Shown here: positions 20,301 to 30,914 of the stretch, piece after piece
How positions within the stretch are numbered: the stretch's first letter is position 1
Layout: each line of letters starts with the position of its first letter
Position numbers and translations under genes: made by a program
The notes under the pieces: model-generated
Told to the model about the DNA's origin: nothing
Seen by the model: the letters and a program-made list of their open reading frames with translations, nothing else
Databases searched by the model: none
NCBI GenBank assembly: GCA_008828725.1
Contig: MEHQ01001493.1
Span: 308,884 to 372,883, forward strand
Length of the DNA: 64,000 nucleotides
Direction of reading: 5' to 3'
DNA from: Saccharina japonica
Taxonomy: Eukaryota; Sar; Phaeophyceae; Laminariales; Laminariaceae

Positions 20301-23300
20301 GCCGTCTCCTTCCTGCTTTCGTCCGATGCGGTTTCCCTACGAACCGCCCCGCCCCCTGTCTCCATCCCCTTGGGCGCCACCCATACCAAATAAAATAAAA
20401 CAATGCGAGGGGCTGTAGCATCGCTGTCGTGCCCCCCTGGAGAAGCTGCGACAGGCAATATACCAAGCAAATACAATAAAAAGAAAGGAAAAGAAGACCA
20501 CCGAAAATACCAAGGGAAGCACGGAGCTCGCACCCACCAAGCCAGTAGTACTTCTTCCTTATACAGGGATAAGAACGGAGTAACAATGGTTTTACAGATA
20601 CCCGAATGCACGAGTCTTTGCCACGTTAGTATGGTCCTTCAAAGCTACGATTGTACCGAGTTCAAATCCCACCGTGGTGAGTAGGTTTTGACTTTATTTG
20701 AAAAAAAAAATGGAACCAATTGCTGAGAGCGCCTTCGTGGCGGGGTNCGGCGGAATCCGACGCAAGTCGACGAGGGAAGAAATGCTGAAACCCTCGCGAT
20801 AAAAATGCAAGGCAGTACCGTAGTGGGGGAGGAGGGAAAGAGCCATACTATCGGACCCCGGGTCTGAGTTACGACTCAGGAGGAGAATGAGAAAGAAGGG
20901 CGAAGATAATAAATGGGATGGACAAAGAAAAAAAGAATGCTGACAGTGCACAAGTAGGGTCCCCAGCTAGTATTAACGAAGACAGCAAAAATTCAATTTG
21001 GAAAAAAAAAAAATCAAATTCCTAATCATTGGTCAACACACGCACCAGCACCCAATATTATGCCCCAAGATCCTGATCTTTGGTGCTGGTGCGTGTGTTG
21101 ACCAATGAAAAGCGGATTTGATTTTTTTTTTTTCAATTTGAATTTTTTTTTTTCTTCGTTAAAACGGGCCCTTAAGGGCGTGGGTGTTTTTCCGCAATGC
21201 AAGTGCGGTCCTACTCTGAGAGCGTGAGTGTTCATTCACCCTGTTCGGACCCAGAAATTTGCATAAATAGATAAGAATAGTCACCAAAAAATAAATAAAA
21301 AACAAAATCGACCAGTGCGATGTTATGTAGCAAGCGAGCGCCTAGGAAAACTGGGTAGGCGCAGTTCGACGCGAGTCGACGAGGGAGGACAAGGGCCCGA
21401 CGTCTTCTAGCGATGAAAAAAATGCAAGGCACGAAATCGTAGTGGAGGGGGAGAGGGGAGGAGAGCCTCTGCTATGTGACCCCGGACCTGAGTTGCGACG
21501 TGGAGGGAAAGAGAAAAGAAGGGCGAACATAATACATGGGATGAAAAAAAGGAAAGAAAAGAAAAGAGAGCGTGCAGCACGAGGCACGAGGGCGTCCCTG
21601 GAACAGAGAAAACGACACGCCACGCCTCCAGAGGTCAGAATGGAAAACCAACCGGAGCGTTGTGATCACAGGACGAAACAAGGAAATGACATTTGTTTTC
21701 CGCTTTGTTTTCGCTGGGTTTTAGATTACCCCCCCTCCAGGGTCTATTCACGCGACTACGGTCATGCATGAATATCGAGTACACTCCCCCCGCCTCCCTG
21801 CCTAGCTCTGTCTCGAAAGGGCTGCGCGGTCGATGGTCAAATAATGCCGAAGGCAAGCAACAAATTAGATGTGTCGTAGCGAAAATAAATCTGCAGCGGC
21901 AGCGAAAAAAAAAAACGGGCGTCCTTGTGCAGCAGCAGTACCAGGGGTGACCATTCTCTGTATGTATATACGCGTGTCCTATGTACGTACCTACAATTCT
22001 TGCTTTGCAGCTCGGACGCGTCTCCTGCCCCCGAATGTTGGGCTATATGTACTATTTATACAGCAGTATTATGCGTCGCCTATACGGTGTAACCTTTAAA
22101 AACAAAATGTCACATTTTTTCCCCGTCTGCAGTCCAATCCGTCCCAAAGGGGTTTCGTAATAAGTTTTAGGCGTTTCTCGCCGAATTCACATCAAACTAA
22201 AACTCCCGTTCCAAAAATCTGACTTTTTTGTTGTACTCATAGTATATAGGGGTTACTAAGCGTTCTCTCACCGAATCCGGGCGTCAAACAGAACTCCCGT
22301 TCTAAAAATCGGACTTTCTTGTTGAAGGGGTACATACAGGATTGTCTCGACGAAATTTCACATAGGAACAAAAACTCTCGTTCTGACAATCTGACTTTCT
22401 TGTTGTACATACCGTGCTATCTATCTGCTCGGGCAGGGTCGCACGAGGCCGTTTCGAAGGGCGGAACGAAGGAGTACATGGCGCCGGAAACCATGGCCCA
22501 CTACCACGACCCCGACACCCCGCGCGCGACGCTGGACCCGAGCATCGACGCGTGGTCCGTCGGGATAATGTTGCTGCAAGTCCTGTTTCTTCAGGAGCTC
22601 CCCCGCACAGACCCCAACGTGAGTGCGGGGTGTTTTTGTTTTGTTGCTTTTTTTTTGTCGTTTTCATGTTTCCGTTGATTTGTGTTTGTGGAATGCCGTT
22701 GGATGTTGGGTGTGGCTTGCTCGCTTCACCGAGGCTTCGTTCTGGTACACATATATTACGGGGGGCCATAGTAAATAGGACCAAATGTTGTTATTACCCG
22801 GGACTATTCCATTCCCTAGTAAATAGGGACCAAATATTGTTAGTAAAAATAGGTAAATATATAGGTTTTTGGGTCTGCCGTAGGTCCTATTTACTATGTT
22901 CCCCCCTAATAGTAAAAGTTGGAGATTGAGCGAAAAGGCAAAAGTGAAAGATAGCTAAATCTAAGGTTTGTGGAAGGACGGAAGAATGTTGAGAAGAGGG
23001 TTGTGGTTCCAGTCTTCTGGTTTAGTACCAAGCGGAGATGCTCAGCAAGCAGTGCTTTCAAGGTCGAGCAGCTACACAAAAAGAGAAGCTTGGCGGGGCA
23101 AGAGTATCAACACCACCGTAGGAATAAGTGGCGCTAGATTGATACACAGCCACAACACTGGCAAGCGCTTATCCCGTAGGTATTAATAGTAGTAAAAGTA
23201 GGAACATAAGTAGGTTTTTGTGTTTGCCGTTTTTTTTTTTTTTTTTTTTTCCATCCCATTCATTATCTTCGCACTTCCGTCTTTCTCCCTCCCTAGTCGT

Positions 23301-26300
23301 AACTCAGATCCGGGGTCACAAAGTAGGCTCCTCTCCCTCCTCCCCCACTACGGTTCTTGCCTTGCATTTTTATCGCGAGAAGATTTCAGCACTTTCTTCC
23401 CTCGTCAACTCTCGTCGAATTTTGCTTTCCCACGCTATAATATGCGCTCTCGACAGACGGTGTCATTTGAGAATAAAAACCTCCATGGGGAGAATCGAAC
23501 CCTCGACATCCGGGCCTACAGGCTTCGTGGCTCCCAGTTAGACCACCGGGGCGACCGTAGGTCCTATTTACTATTTACTAGTATTTACTCTGGTCTCCCG
23601 TTATAGAAGTTAGAAGCGTCCCCTTGTTCCCCACATTTTGCGAGACATACCTGTGCCGTTTTTTTAACGCAGCCCGGGTGGCTGCTGCGTGATCACGCAA
23701 AGCTTATAGGGGTACCCATGCAACTTGGGATCACGATGTCGCGAAACTTGAGAGCATCAAGCAAACTGCTGTACACTGGAAAATATGTTGCGTTAGTCCT
23801 TCCGATGCAGGCCCCAGAGCGCCATGCTCCGACGAATTACGTAGTTATTTCCATGGATGAGTCTACCGTGCCCCCTATTTACGTATTAATAGTATCACCC
23901 TGTCCGTAAATATAAGGATAATTTTGATATTTGCATGAATAACCAAACGGTCTTTACATTTTCGGACAGCGTGGTATTGATTTTTCTCGACGAAGTTGGT
24001 TGGCTATGATACGGGAACTGCACGCTGCAATGACCCGCAGCAAACCATTTCGATGCAAGTCGTCGAATCGGCCATCAAAAACCGTGCCTTTCCGCAATTG
24101 CCGCGTTAGTTACAGTAGTCTCACTCATGCTCTTCGCCCTTTCTGGCCCGTACCTTGTAGAAGCGCGTACACGACGAAGTGAAAATATCGTAACACAGTA
24201 GGATGAAGTATAGAAAAGCGGGAACGCTTAAACGACGATATAACTATAGCATGAAGGATAAAGTGTAAAAAAGGCGGAATGTCGTGTGGCCCAGGTGTGG
24301 CTCCAATATTGCTTGAAAGGCTATTGAGTGTCTAATAGTATATTACCCCAACCCCAACTGTTGACCTACTCGTACATAAGGGACTGCTGTAGTTCGGAAA
24401 TATCCGGGCAGAAAAATCGTGCTGGAAAAATGATCGGACTTCTGCTGTAGTTCACATGATAAATATTTGGCCATTAATTTCCCTACTAAACCCTAACTGC
24501 CTTTTTGCCTTTTTGACATATCATGTATATCTTGTACTGGTACCATACTGCCCTTGCATTAGGCATGCAATCCGCGTGGCCGTATATAGTTTCTATATCG
24601 TAGTGTGTTGTATCAAATCTCTCCTCACCTCGAGGACTCTGGAGCTTACTTATTGTGATGCACACTTTGCGTATGTGCTACGGTGTGATCTATTCCACAT
24701 GAGTGCGTGTATATACTTGTGGGGGTACCTTCTATGAAAAGCGTTCAACAGCACAGGCAGACAACCAGGAACCATCGCGAGGCGCGCTTGTCGCAGTGCA
24801 TCTCCCCCCGGTGCGACCCGGACACATCCATCCCCTATCCCCTACCCCAGCAACATGCCACCTTATGCTGCTCCGCGTGTCTGATGCTTTATCATAACCG
24901 TCATCTTTTTAAGCTTTTTTCCCTATACTATAACCAAGTTAATCCTGCCCCCAAGGGGGGTTAAGTTAAAACCCTTTTCCAACTCCAAACATGCTCCTAC
25001 TCTAATTCCGAGTCCTGTGTCCCCCAAACGAGGAAAGTCCAGTGCCAGAGGGGTTAGAAGCGCTCAAGCTGACCTCGTATCCTTTTCTCTGCATTGGCTT
25101 AACCGCTCTCTCTCTGTGCTCGATCGATGCTTGGCCGCTTCAGGAGCTGGCGATCCACGGTCTCATGCCGAAGCAGGAGGCCTTTTCGTCATCCCTTGGG
25201 AACCTCGAGTTCCTGAGGCGCAAAGCGGAACAGACTGGCTCGGCTAGCGACCAGGGGCGAATGGCCGCGGCCGAATCCGTTCACACCAAGCTGCTGGTAA
25301 GTGTGACTACGATGCTATAGGGGGGGGGGGGGGGGTACTCATTTGTTGCTTGCCTTAGTCATTTGACCATTGACCACGCATCCCTTTCGAGACGGAGCAA
25401 TAGGGGGGTTACAAATAGGAAGTTGGGCAGTGGGGGGGGGGATGTAGTCATGTCATGCATGGCCGTAGTCGTATGACCGTAGACCCTCGCGTCCCTGCGT
25501 ACAATGCCGGGACAGAGCACGTCGGTTTTCACCGACCGGGCAGACATTGATTACTTGCACCAAGCGCGAAGCGAAACGGGAGGTGCTTGGCGAATCGCAT
25601 GAAAGGAGGGAGGGGGGGGGGGGGGTTCGTAGGCGTGGACCAGAATGCTCTTTCTTGAAAACGGGTTTCGACAGACAACGGGGCGTTGACAAAGTCCTCA
25701 TTTCTGAAGCACATATTCTACATACCTACGCCTTCGGGCTACTATATACGTATATCCTTTGCCCGTATAATACTGCGCCATTAGTAGGTTGCTTGTGCGC
25801 GTGTGCTATAAAATATACGTGTATACGAATAGTTGCTATACACCAGTACGTATATACAATTGTGCTACGCGTACAAAAATCAAGATTGCTTCTCTCCCCA
25901 AAAACGAATACCTATCGCACGCTATGTATCGACGCCATGCGGTGATCCCGTGTCGCTTGGGATTGCCTCGCAAGGTTACACTAATTGATCTGCAGCACTG
26001 ACAAAGGCGTAACTGACGTTCCCACGTATAGACTCTGCTGGGGTGCCATTGATATTTGTAATACTTCGTATGTAGCTGTTTCCGGTTTTTAAAAAGTACG
26101 ACTGTTCCCTTGCCCGCAGACGGAGCATGGCATGCAGCAGGCCAAGATGCAAGACCTAACGACGACTCTCCTGTGTCGGGGGAAGTGGGAAGAGCCGGGG
26201 GGGCTGCGGTTTGAAAGCGAGGTGAGGAAACCAAGCCCCGGATAGAATCGCCAGAGAATCATGATCTACATCGTATGGATCCTAACGTGCCGATACGAGA

Positions 26301-28109
26301 TGCTGTGTAAGATCTGAACAGTACAATACAAACCATAAAAACCATGTTCTACGTAGATCTCGGAGATTATGGATACGGCCCCCTTCCGGCAACATGACCT
26401 ATAGGAGATCGTACCCTCCCCGTCAACATGAGCTGTAGATCATACAGATGAGGAATATATCTGCCTTGAAAACATCTAGGCCGTGAACGGTTATGAACTG
26501 GGGCCCACTCATCTGTCCAACCTAGTCCAATGTGAGGAAACATTCCTACTTGAGCGCACGGGGGGGGGGGGGGGGTGTATTCATGTCATGCATGGCCGTA
26601 GTTGTATGACCGTAGACCCTCGCATCCCTGCAATGCCGGGACGGAGCACTAAGGGTGTTCACCGACCAGGCTAGACACTGATTCCTTATACAAAATAGCA
26701 CAGGGTTAGGGGGGTACAGGGGGTCCGGCAAGAGTTGTGATAAATGACCCCCCTCTTGAAAGATCGCTACCTTCGCGCGCGGCGGGGCAGACGTGATGCC
26801 ATCCGGATTTTGTGGCTTGCTAGGTTTTAGAAAGGATATTCTACGAGCCTAGTACCTAGTCGGGTGGGAGCCATGTAATGATGCATGCTACGTTAGAAGT
26901 GCGCCATGTTCTTGCCTTTTGAGGGTGGCTACTTGAGGAGTTCCATACTAATAGTAAGTCAAAAACAGGTTTTGGAGGAGAATAAAAGGGCTACATACCC
27001 GATGGACAATCCCATGGCCTAACTATGCAATGAATTTGTTTATTTTACACAAGAATGATGAAAAAACGGACGAGTTTGGGTTAAGGAGCTCGATCGTCCA
27101 AAAACAACTCCGACCAAAAAGCGCTACCTCAGTCGTAGCAGGCGTGTAATGGGCTAATGGGCATGCTCTAGAGCAGTAGGACATGTTTTTTGGGTTGGAT
27201 CTGTAGCATACAGGTCGTCTGACGATCTGTCTGTACTATACAGATCGTCCACAGCACCTCAGAACGGCAGCTTAAGTAGCATCTAGATGGTCTAAATCGT
27301 GCTCTGTCCGGCGTGTTTCTACTGTAGCCAGTTTGGAGCTTGGCCCTTTTTTAGCTATCATGTCTTTTGTTTTTGCTGATACGAGCAATACCCACAAGCG
27401 ATGTTGTATGTATATCGCAACAGCAGCAGGAGCAGCAGCAGCAGCAAACATTTAGTTTTGTCACATCACCCGCCCAGATGTTACCCATCCGGTCTGTTGG
27501 TACATTTGTTATTTTTTTTGTGTGGTTTGCCCCCCCCCAAGACTTTTCGGCTCCCGTTTTTTTCCCACTGGTGTCGGTTTTTTTTGGGGGGGGGGGGAGG
27601 GTTTAGTGACCCCCCCCCTTATTTTCGTGCCCACATACATGCATACACAATGCCACCATCACTATTGTTGTTGGTGTTCTCGCGCTGGCCCATCGCCATC
27701 ATCTTGTCCATGGTCACGGGGCAAGCAAGCTCCCATGTTTCTGGAGTGGAACAATACCTCCCGAGCAAAAAATAAAACAAAACCATCCACTACACAGAAC
27801 TGAACCTTTTATTGTTTTTGTTTTTATCAACAACACCAGGTGACAATGCTCCTTCTGAGCCTCCTTGATCCGAACCCGCGGCGGCGCCTCCCCCTCTCCG
27901 AGCTGTTGGGGCTGCTGGAGTGCGACGCCCTGTGGGCGGGTGCCGACGACAACCTGGGGGAACTCCCGGAACCGGTGCGGCGTTTTTTCGCGAAGATGGA
28001 CGAGAAGAGCGTCCTGAGCCCCGCTCACGCGTCTCGCGGGGCGTGGTGGCCGAGCAACCCGTGGTGGATGGCCCCGCCTCCGGTGTCGCTCATCCCGGAG
28101 CTTCGGTAG
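16203..28109 (+). CDS. Divergent non-RD protein kinase (5'-incomplete, 6 exons)
   Basis: Six plus-strand exons (16,203-16,355; 18,354-18,490; 22,437-22,618; 25,144-25,296; 26,120-26,221; 27,840-28,109) join in consistent reading phase to about 331 residues and a TAG stop. Kinase landmarks in order: HPNIV after helix C; YLHSRGYTHMDVKPANF (catalytic loop with Asp, Lys and Asn present, but HMD instead of HRD); VGDLGFA (DLG for DFG); GTKEYMAPE (APE motif); DAWSVGIML (subdomain IX); LLSLLDPNPRRRLPLSELL (subdomain XI with its Arg). The metal-binding and catalytic residues seen are intact, so activity is likely. Lack of the HRD arginine suggests it does not need activation-loop phosphorylation. An unusual stretch of about 85 residues (exons 4-5) separates subdomains IX/X from XI. 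The Gly-rich loop and the VAIK lysine must lie upstream and were not found. Substrate and family are unknown. Confidence 0.87.
16905..17310. repeat. About 400-bp AAC microsatellite with an inner AATAAC array
   Basis: (AAC)n, interrupted by ACC blocks at 17,030-17,045 and 17,105-17,130, continues to 17,195. An 18-19 unit (AATAAC)n follows, then (AAC)n again to 17,310. The long poly-Leu frame on the minus strand is an artefact of this repeat. Confidence 0.97.
17362..17452. mobile_element. Short inverted-repeat element, second copy
   Basis: TTAACCCTTTCAGAACTG opposes CAGTTCTTAAGG around the core CTAATTCCAAGTAGTTTGG. It is the reverse of the 12,935-13,018 element. Confidence 0.7.
18083..18250. 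mobile_element. TA-flanked MITE, copy 2
   Basis: The left end GCGGGGGGGCATAGTCAATAGGACC faces CTGGTCCTACTTACTATGGCCCCCCG. Part of the left end is duplicated internally (TACGTAGTCAATAGGGACC). It ends 104 bp upstream of a kinase exon. Confidence 0.8.
18354..18490 (+). CDS. Kinase exon: catalytic loop and DLG
   Basis: Acceptor CCCAACAG/G, donor GGGAC/GTGAGT (phase 1). It reads RFFAGGVKGLMYLHSRGYTH, then MDVKPANFM and KVGDLGFAG. The catalytic Asp, Lys and Asn, and the Asp that binds magnesium, are all present. Confidence 0.92.
19030..19720. repeat. Satellite, unit about 108 bp, six copies
   Basis: Units begin near 19,041, 19,148, 19,258, 19,405, 19,514 and 19,620. Each has ACCTGAATCTGACT-TAATTCCAAGTGTTTTGTCC, GGGAGTGC, TTAAGGGCGTAAGTGGACCCTTT and TGCACTGTAC. 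The core CTAATTCCAAGT is shared with the short inverted-repeat elements at 12.9 and 17.4 kb. Confidence 0.9.
20618..20945 (+). mobile_element. tRNA-derived SINE, copy 2
   Basis: The head has GTTAGTATGGTCCTTCAAAG and GAGTTCAAATCCCACC. The body has the same GCAAGTCGACGAGGG and CGTAGTGGGGGAGGAGG landmarks as copy 1, ending GGGATGGACAAAGAAAAAAAG. One N lies at 20,747. Confidence 0.83.
20973..21162. mobile_element. Fold-back element, about 80-bp arms
   Basis: TTAACGAAGA...TTCAATTTG-poly(A)-TCAAAT and ATTGGTCAACACACGCACCAGCACC on the left reappear inverted on the right (GGTGCTGGTGCGTGTGTTGACCAAT ... TCTTCGTTAA). About 28 bp of unpaired sequence lies in the middle. Confidence 0.88.
21350..21565 (+). 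mobile_element. tRNA-derived SINE, copy 3 (5' truncated)
   Basis: It starts inside the body (GACGCGAGTCGACGAGGG) and runs to GGGATGAAAAAAAGGAAAG. The tRNA-like head is absent. Confidence 0.75.
22437..22618 (+). CDS. Kinase exon: activation segment end, APE, subdomain IX
   Basis: The acceptor CTCGGGCAG/GG completes an Arg codon with the previous exon. The donor AAC/GTGAGT is phase 0. It reads GGTKEYMAPETMAHYHD and PSIDAWSVGIMLLQVLF. The activation loop is short. Confidence 0.92.
22757..22908. mobile_element. TA-flanked MITE, copy 3
   Basis: CGGGGGGCCATAGTAAATAGG faces CCTATTTACTATGTTCCCCCC, bordered by TA on both sides. It contains an internal duplicate of the left end (CCTAGTAAATAGGGACCAAAT). 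Confidence 0.9.
23180..23600. mobile_element. MITE remnant split by SINE copy 4
   Basis: GTAGGTTTTTGTGTTTGCCG on the left and CCGTAGGTCCTATTTACTAT on the right are the two sides of the MITE interior (consensus GGACCTACGGCA-ACACAAAAACC). They are separated exactly by SINE copy 4. Confidence 0.7.
23228..23562 (-). mobile_element. tRNA-derived SINE, copy 4 (full length, best tRNA head)
   Basis: On the minus strand the head reads GGTCGCCCCGGTGGTCTAAC, then a B-box GAGGGTTCGATTCTCCCC. The body has GATCTGAGTTACGAC and AATGAATGGGATGG, ending in a run of over 20 A. The head differs from copies 1 and 2, so the family may have exchanged tRNA heads or be a mosaic. Confidence 0.87.
23900..23969. mobile_element. 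Small fold-back element, CTGTCCG ends, copy 1
   Basis: CTGTCCGTAAATATAAGG opposes CGGTCTTTACATTTTCGGACAG. The better copy is at 31,366-31,435. Confidence 0.65.
25144..25296 (+). CDS. Kinase exon: insert between subdomains X and XI (a)
   Basis: 51 codons, phase 0 at both ends (GGCCGCTTCAG/GAG, CTG/GTAAGT). Predicted helical, with ELAIHGLMPKQEAFSSSLGN. It has no recognised motif and is unusual in position for a kinase. Confidence 0.7.
25321..25600 (+). repeat. Two poly-G-led repeats end to end
   Basis: A 17-G tract plus GTACTCATTTGTTGCTTGCC to ACGCATCCCTTTCGAGAC is followed by a second G tract plus ATGTAGTCATGTCATGCATG. The latter runs to CAAGCGCGAAGCG and stops at a third G tract. Confidence 0.8.
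26120..26221 (+). CDS. Kinase exon: insert between subdomains X and XI (b)
   Basis: 34 codons, phase 0 at both ends (CTTGCCCGCAG/ACG, GAG/GTGAGG). It reads TEHGMQQAKMQDLTTTLLC. Confidence 0.6.
26280..26480. repeat. GATC-rich dispersed repeat, copy 1
   Basis: It has CCTTCCGGCAACATGACCTATAG, GATCATACAGATGAGG and CTGCCTTGAAAACATCTAGG. Other copies or fragments are at 27,180-27,270, 36,100-36,290, 54,815-55,060, 59,970-60,240 and 63,790-64,000. Confidence 0.65.
26559..26720 (+). repeat. Poly-G-led repeat, short copy
   Basis: G tract, TGTATTCATGTCATGCATGG, GACCCTCGCATCCCTGCAATG, CACCGACCAGGC, then lost. Confidence 0.8.
27840..28109 (+). CDS. Kinase terminal exon with stop
   Basis: The acceptor CAACAACACCAG/GTG is phase 0. 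The exon is 89 codons to a TAG. MLLLSLLDPNPRRRLPLSEL is subdomain XI including the conserved Arg. The tail has a Trp-rich patch (GAWWPSNPWWMAPPP) that may be a docking segment. That function is a guess from composition only. Confidence 0.9.
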   Translation: MTMLLLSLLDPNPRRRLPLSELLGLLECDALWAGADDNLGELPEPVRRFFAKMDEKSVLSPAHASRGAWWPSNPWWMAPPPVSLIPELR

Positions 28110-28444
28110 GGGTGGGCTATTCGGCTGGGTGGGCGGAGGGTTCGTCGAATGGGTGGGACGTGCTGGAGGAGTGCTGTTGTCACCAAGGTCTTCGCTGAGG
28201 GGTGGTGGTGGTGGTGGTGGTGGTTCAGCTGGCAGGAAAGGAGGCGATGCATAAGGAGCCAACCCCCGAGGGCTCTTCGAATGCGCGGGCCGAGCTGGAG
28301 GCGTGCGGCCATGCCCGCAAAGGTGCTGACTTCGGGTTTGAGGGTCGAAGCTGGCAGGAAAAGGGGAGATAGGACTCTTCGAATTGGGGGGGGGGGACGT
28401 GCTGTCGTGCCGCCAAGGTGTTCCACCTACAGGGGCGATGGTAA

Positions 28445-28785
28445 AAGCGGCCAGGAAAGGGGGGGGGGTAGGGAACGCTCCGCTCCGCAAAAAGATGCCA
28501 CCTTGCATCGAACTCCCCTTTTTATCCTCGCTGCCTCTTGGGTCTTCCTGAGACCCTCCCTTGCTACCCGGAAAAGGGCTCTTGCGGCTTTGGGGGTGTG
28601 CTGCTGCTGCTGTTGTCAGTGAGGTGCTGACTGAGCGGCGGTGGTCAAAGCTGGCAGGCATGGGGGGATCGGGAGCCCTCCGCCCCGAAAATAGATGCGC
28701 CACCGTGCATCGAACTCCCCTTATTTTTTCCCCGCTGCCTCTTGAGCTTGCTGAGGCCTTCCCTTACTTTTACTTGGATGTGTGT
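28445..28785. repeat. 115-bp direct duplication downstream of the kinase
   Basis: GCTCCGCTCCGCAAAAAGATGCCACC-TTGCATCGAACTCCCC near 28,475-28,560 recurs as CCTCCGCCCCGAAAATAGATGCGCCACC-GTGCATCGAACTCCCC near 28,675-28,775. Each is followed by CGCTGCCTCTTG. Confidence 0.8.
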
Positions 28786-30914
28786 GAAGGTTTCGCGCGA
28801 CGTGCTGGAAAAGTGTTTTTGAAGGGAGGCACACCCAAGAGGGGGAAAACATGTCGCCGTCCCACTTTCGCCTCCGTGTCGAGCGGGTCCGAGTCGGGAA
28901 CAAGGTGGACGGGACACAAGCGACTTTCACCGCACTACCGCGATGTACAAGGGAGAGACGGCAAAATTCGGACCCTGTCGTCGTTGTTTTGTATGTAGCC
29001 CATAAGGAGTGTGCGAGGGGGGGGGGGGGGGTGGAGCTGCGTGCGCTCGCCGAAAAATTGGGCGTTTGTTGTTGCCATAAACGTATGAGGTCGGATCGAA
29101 CTCATGGCGGAGTAAATATTACATGGGGCTGGGAAGCTTGCACCGATGTCTCGCCGTAGCAGGTGTTACTGGTATTGGGGCATGGCTGCGCGCGGTGGTT
29201 GAGACACTTCCAAAGGCGGCAACTCTGTACGCGGCAGTTTTATCTCGCTTGGTGGACGCTTCGCTCACAAGTGCGTGTTATTGTTGTTTTTGTCAAGCTT
29301 TCGCGTTCACGACGTACACGGTTTATATAACTTGCTGTCCGTCTCTCTTGTGTTGTTTAAAGCACGTAATGAAGCTGCGCGTGGGTTCATCGAAGGGTTT
29401 TGGGTGCTTGAGTGCTGTCAACGATTGCTTGAGTGAAGGGAGGGGGGGGGGGTAAAGCAGTACGCTTGATGCGCTTTCCTTGGATAGTGCATCGAAACAG
29501 AGGCGGTCAGGTGGCTGGAACAAACCACCACGACTGACTGTGATTGGAAAGCTGCCGTGGGGGTCAGCGGATGCATAACGCCTCAATATTTGTGGCGTAC
29601 CTGGGCATCTTTTTTATTGTGCGTGTCTGGTATTTTTTATCGTGTACACCCGGTATTTTTTGTGTATGGTGTATGTACCTCATTCGCTAGAGGGCGTTAC
29701 AATGTACACCTTGTGTATACTTCTATTGAGTTAAAAAGCAGTAGCCGTGTGTCTTTCTACGGTGCTGCGTCACGGTAAGGCATGGTTGATGTTATCCAAC
29801 TCTCCCTCCCCCCACCCCCCTACCCCGGAAAAAAGGCCTGGTTTGTTGGTGCAGTTGGAAAGCGATTTATCTTTGAATGGTGTATGTGATGTGTAGTAGC
29901 GGAGCTACGGAGAGGTATAATGTACCTCGTATCGCTGTCAAGGGTTGGATGTGGCATGTTTTTTGTTTTTTTGTCATGTTCGTTGCTTTTGTGAGGTTAA
30001 CGCAAGTTTGTGTTATTTGGCGTCTCGCCCTTGGGTAGATGCCGTTCTGTTTAATTTCGTTGTTGAGTTCGGATGGTCTTGATGTGCCGATGGGGGGTGG
30101 GTGGAGGGGGCATTTCGTATCGCAGCATCTAAGCCTTCGGCCCTTGAGTGTTGTGGTATTTTGTGTGTGTGTGTGCTACTCCTTTTATGAACAAGAATAC
30201 TCGTACATGGGAGGAATGCGTTGTAGATACCGTAAATAATGCATGGCGGCGGCGCAGGTGAACAATGTATGCATGTATGTGTGTTGTTTTTTTGTGCATG
30301 TTACCGGGAGTGTTGGGTGCGTCCGTCTCTTTGTTTTTGGTGCTTGTGCGAGTCCGTGTGGATTACTTGTGTCCGTTTTTCGTTTTGTCGCAGAATGAGC
30401 GGCGGGGCGGGGGGGGGGGGGGGGAGGGGGGGAGGTGGTCAGGTCAGGAAGAACCCGCATCGTGCGTAGCGGGATGTGCCCACTGGGTAACACCAACTCG
30501 AAATGGCCAGCCTCCTTGTGGTGGTTTACAGTGTGCATTTTTGATGAGTATTATGGTACAACGTCGACTATGAGTTCTTCGACCTTACAGAAACGGCCAC
30601 GGGAAACTGACTGAGCGACTGGGCTCAATGGTACTCAGCAAAGCTTACCTGGCATGCTGGTGGGTGGCCATACCTCAGTCGCAGGTGTACTAAAACAAAA
30701 TATGGTCTGGCCCCATTCATGGAAAAAAAAAAAAGTTAATATCAAAATTGGGAGATGACGATCATCGCTATATACTGTTGAAGATTTTTTTAGCCGTTCG
30801 TCTGAAGGCGGAAAGCTGAGCAAAAACGCCGCCAAAGGTGGGGAGGGAGGGGGTAAACAGAGGACTTGAGAGCCTCTACGGCAACCTACCTGGTATGCTG
30901 TACGTATAGTGCCT

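Larger units (their letters stand above)
18491..22436 (+). other. Kinase intron 2: satellite, SINEs, fold-back
   Basis: Contains a GTAC run at 18,541-18,566, the about 108-bp satellite at 19,030-19,720, A-rich SINE-like tails at 19,875-20,580, SINE copies 2 and 3, the fold-back at 20,973-21,162 and a repeat fragment at 21,735-21,860. At 22,195-22,415 a diffuse triplication of AAAACTCCCGTTC / TCTGACTTTCTTGTTG precedes the exon. No additional exon was seen. Confidence 0.65.

Noticed and set aside
27714-28703. 329-codon minus-strand frame
   Set aside because: It overlaps the kinase terminal exon on the other strand, is Pro/Ser/Arg low complexity, and has no domain or splice context.
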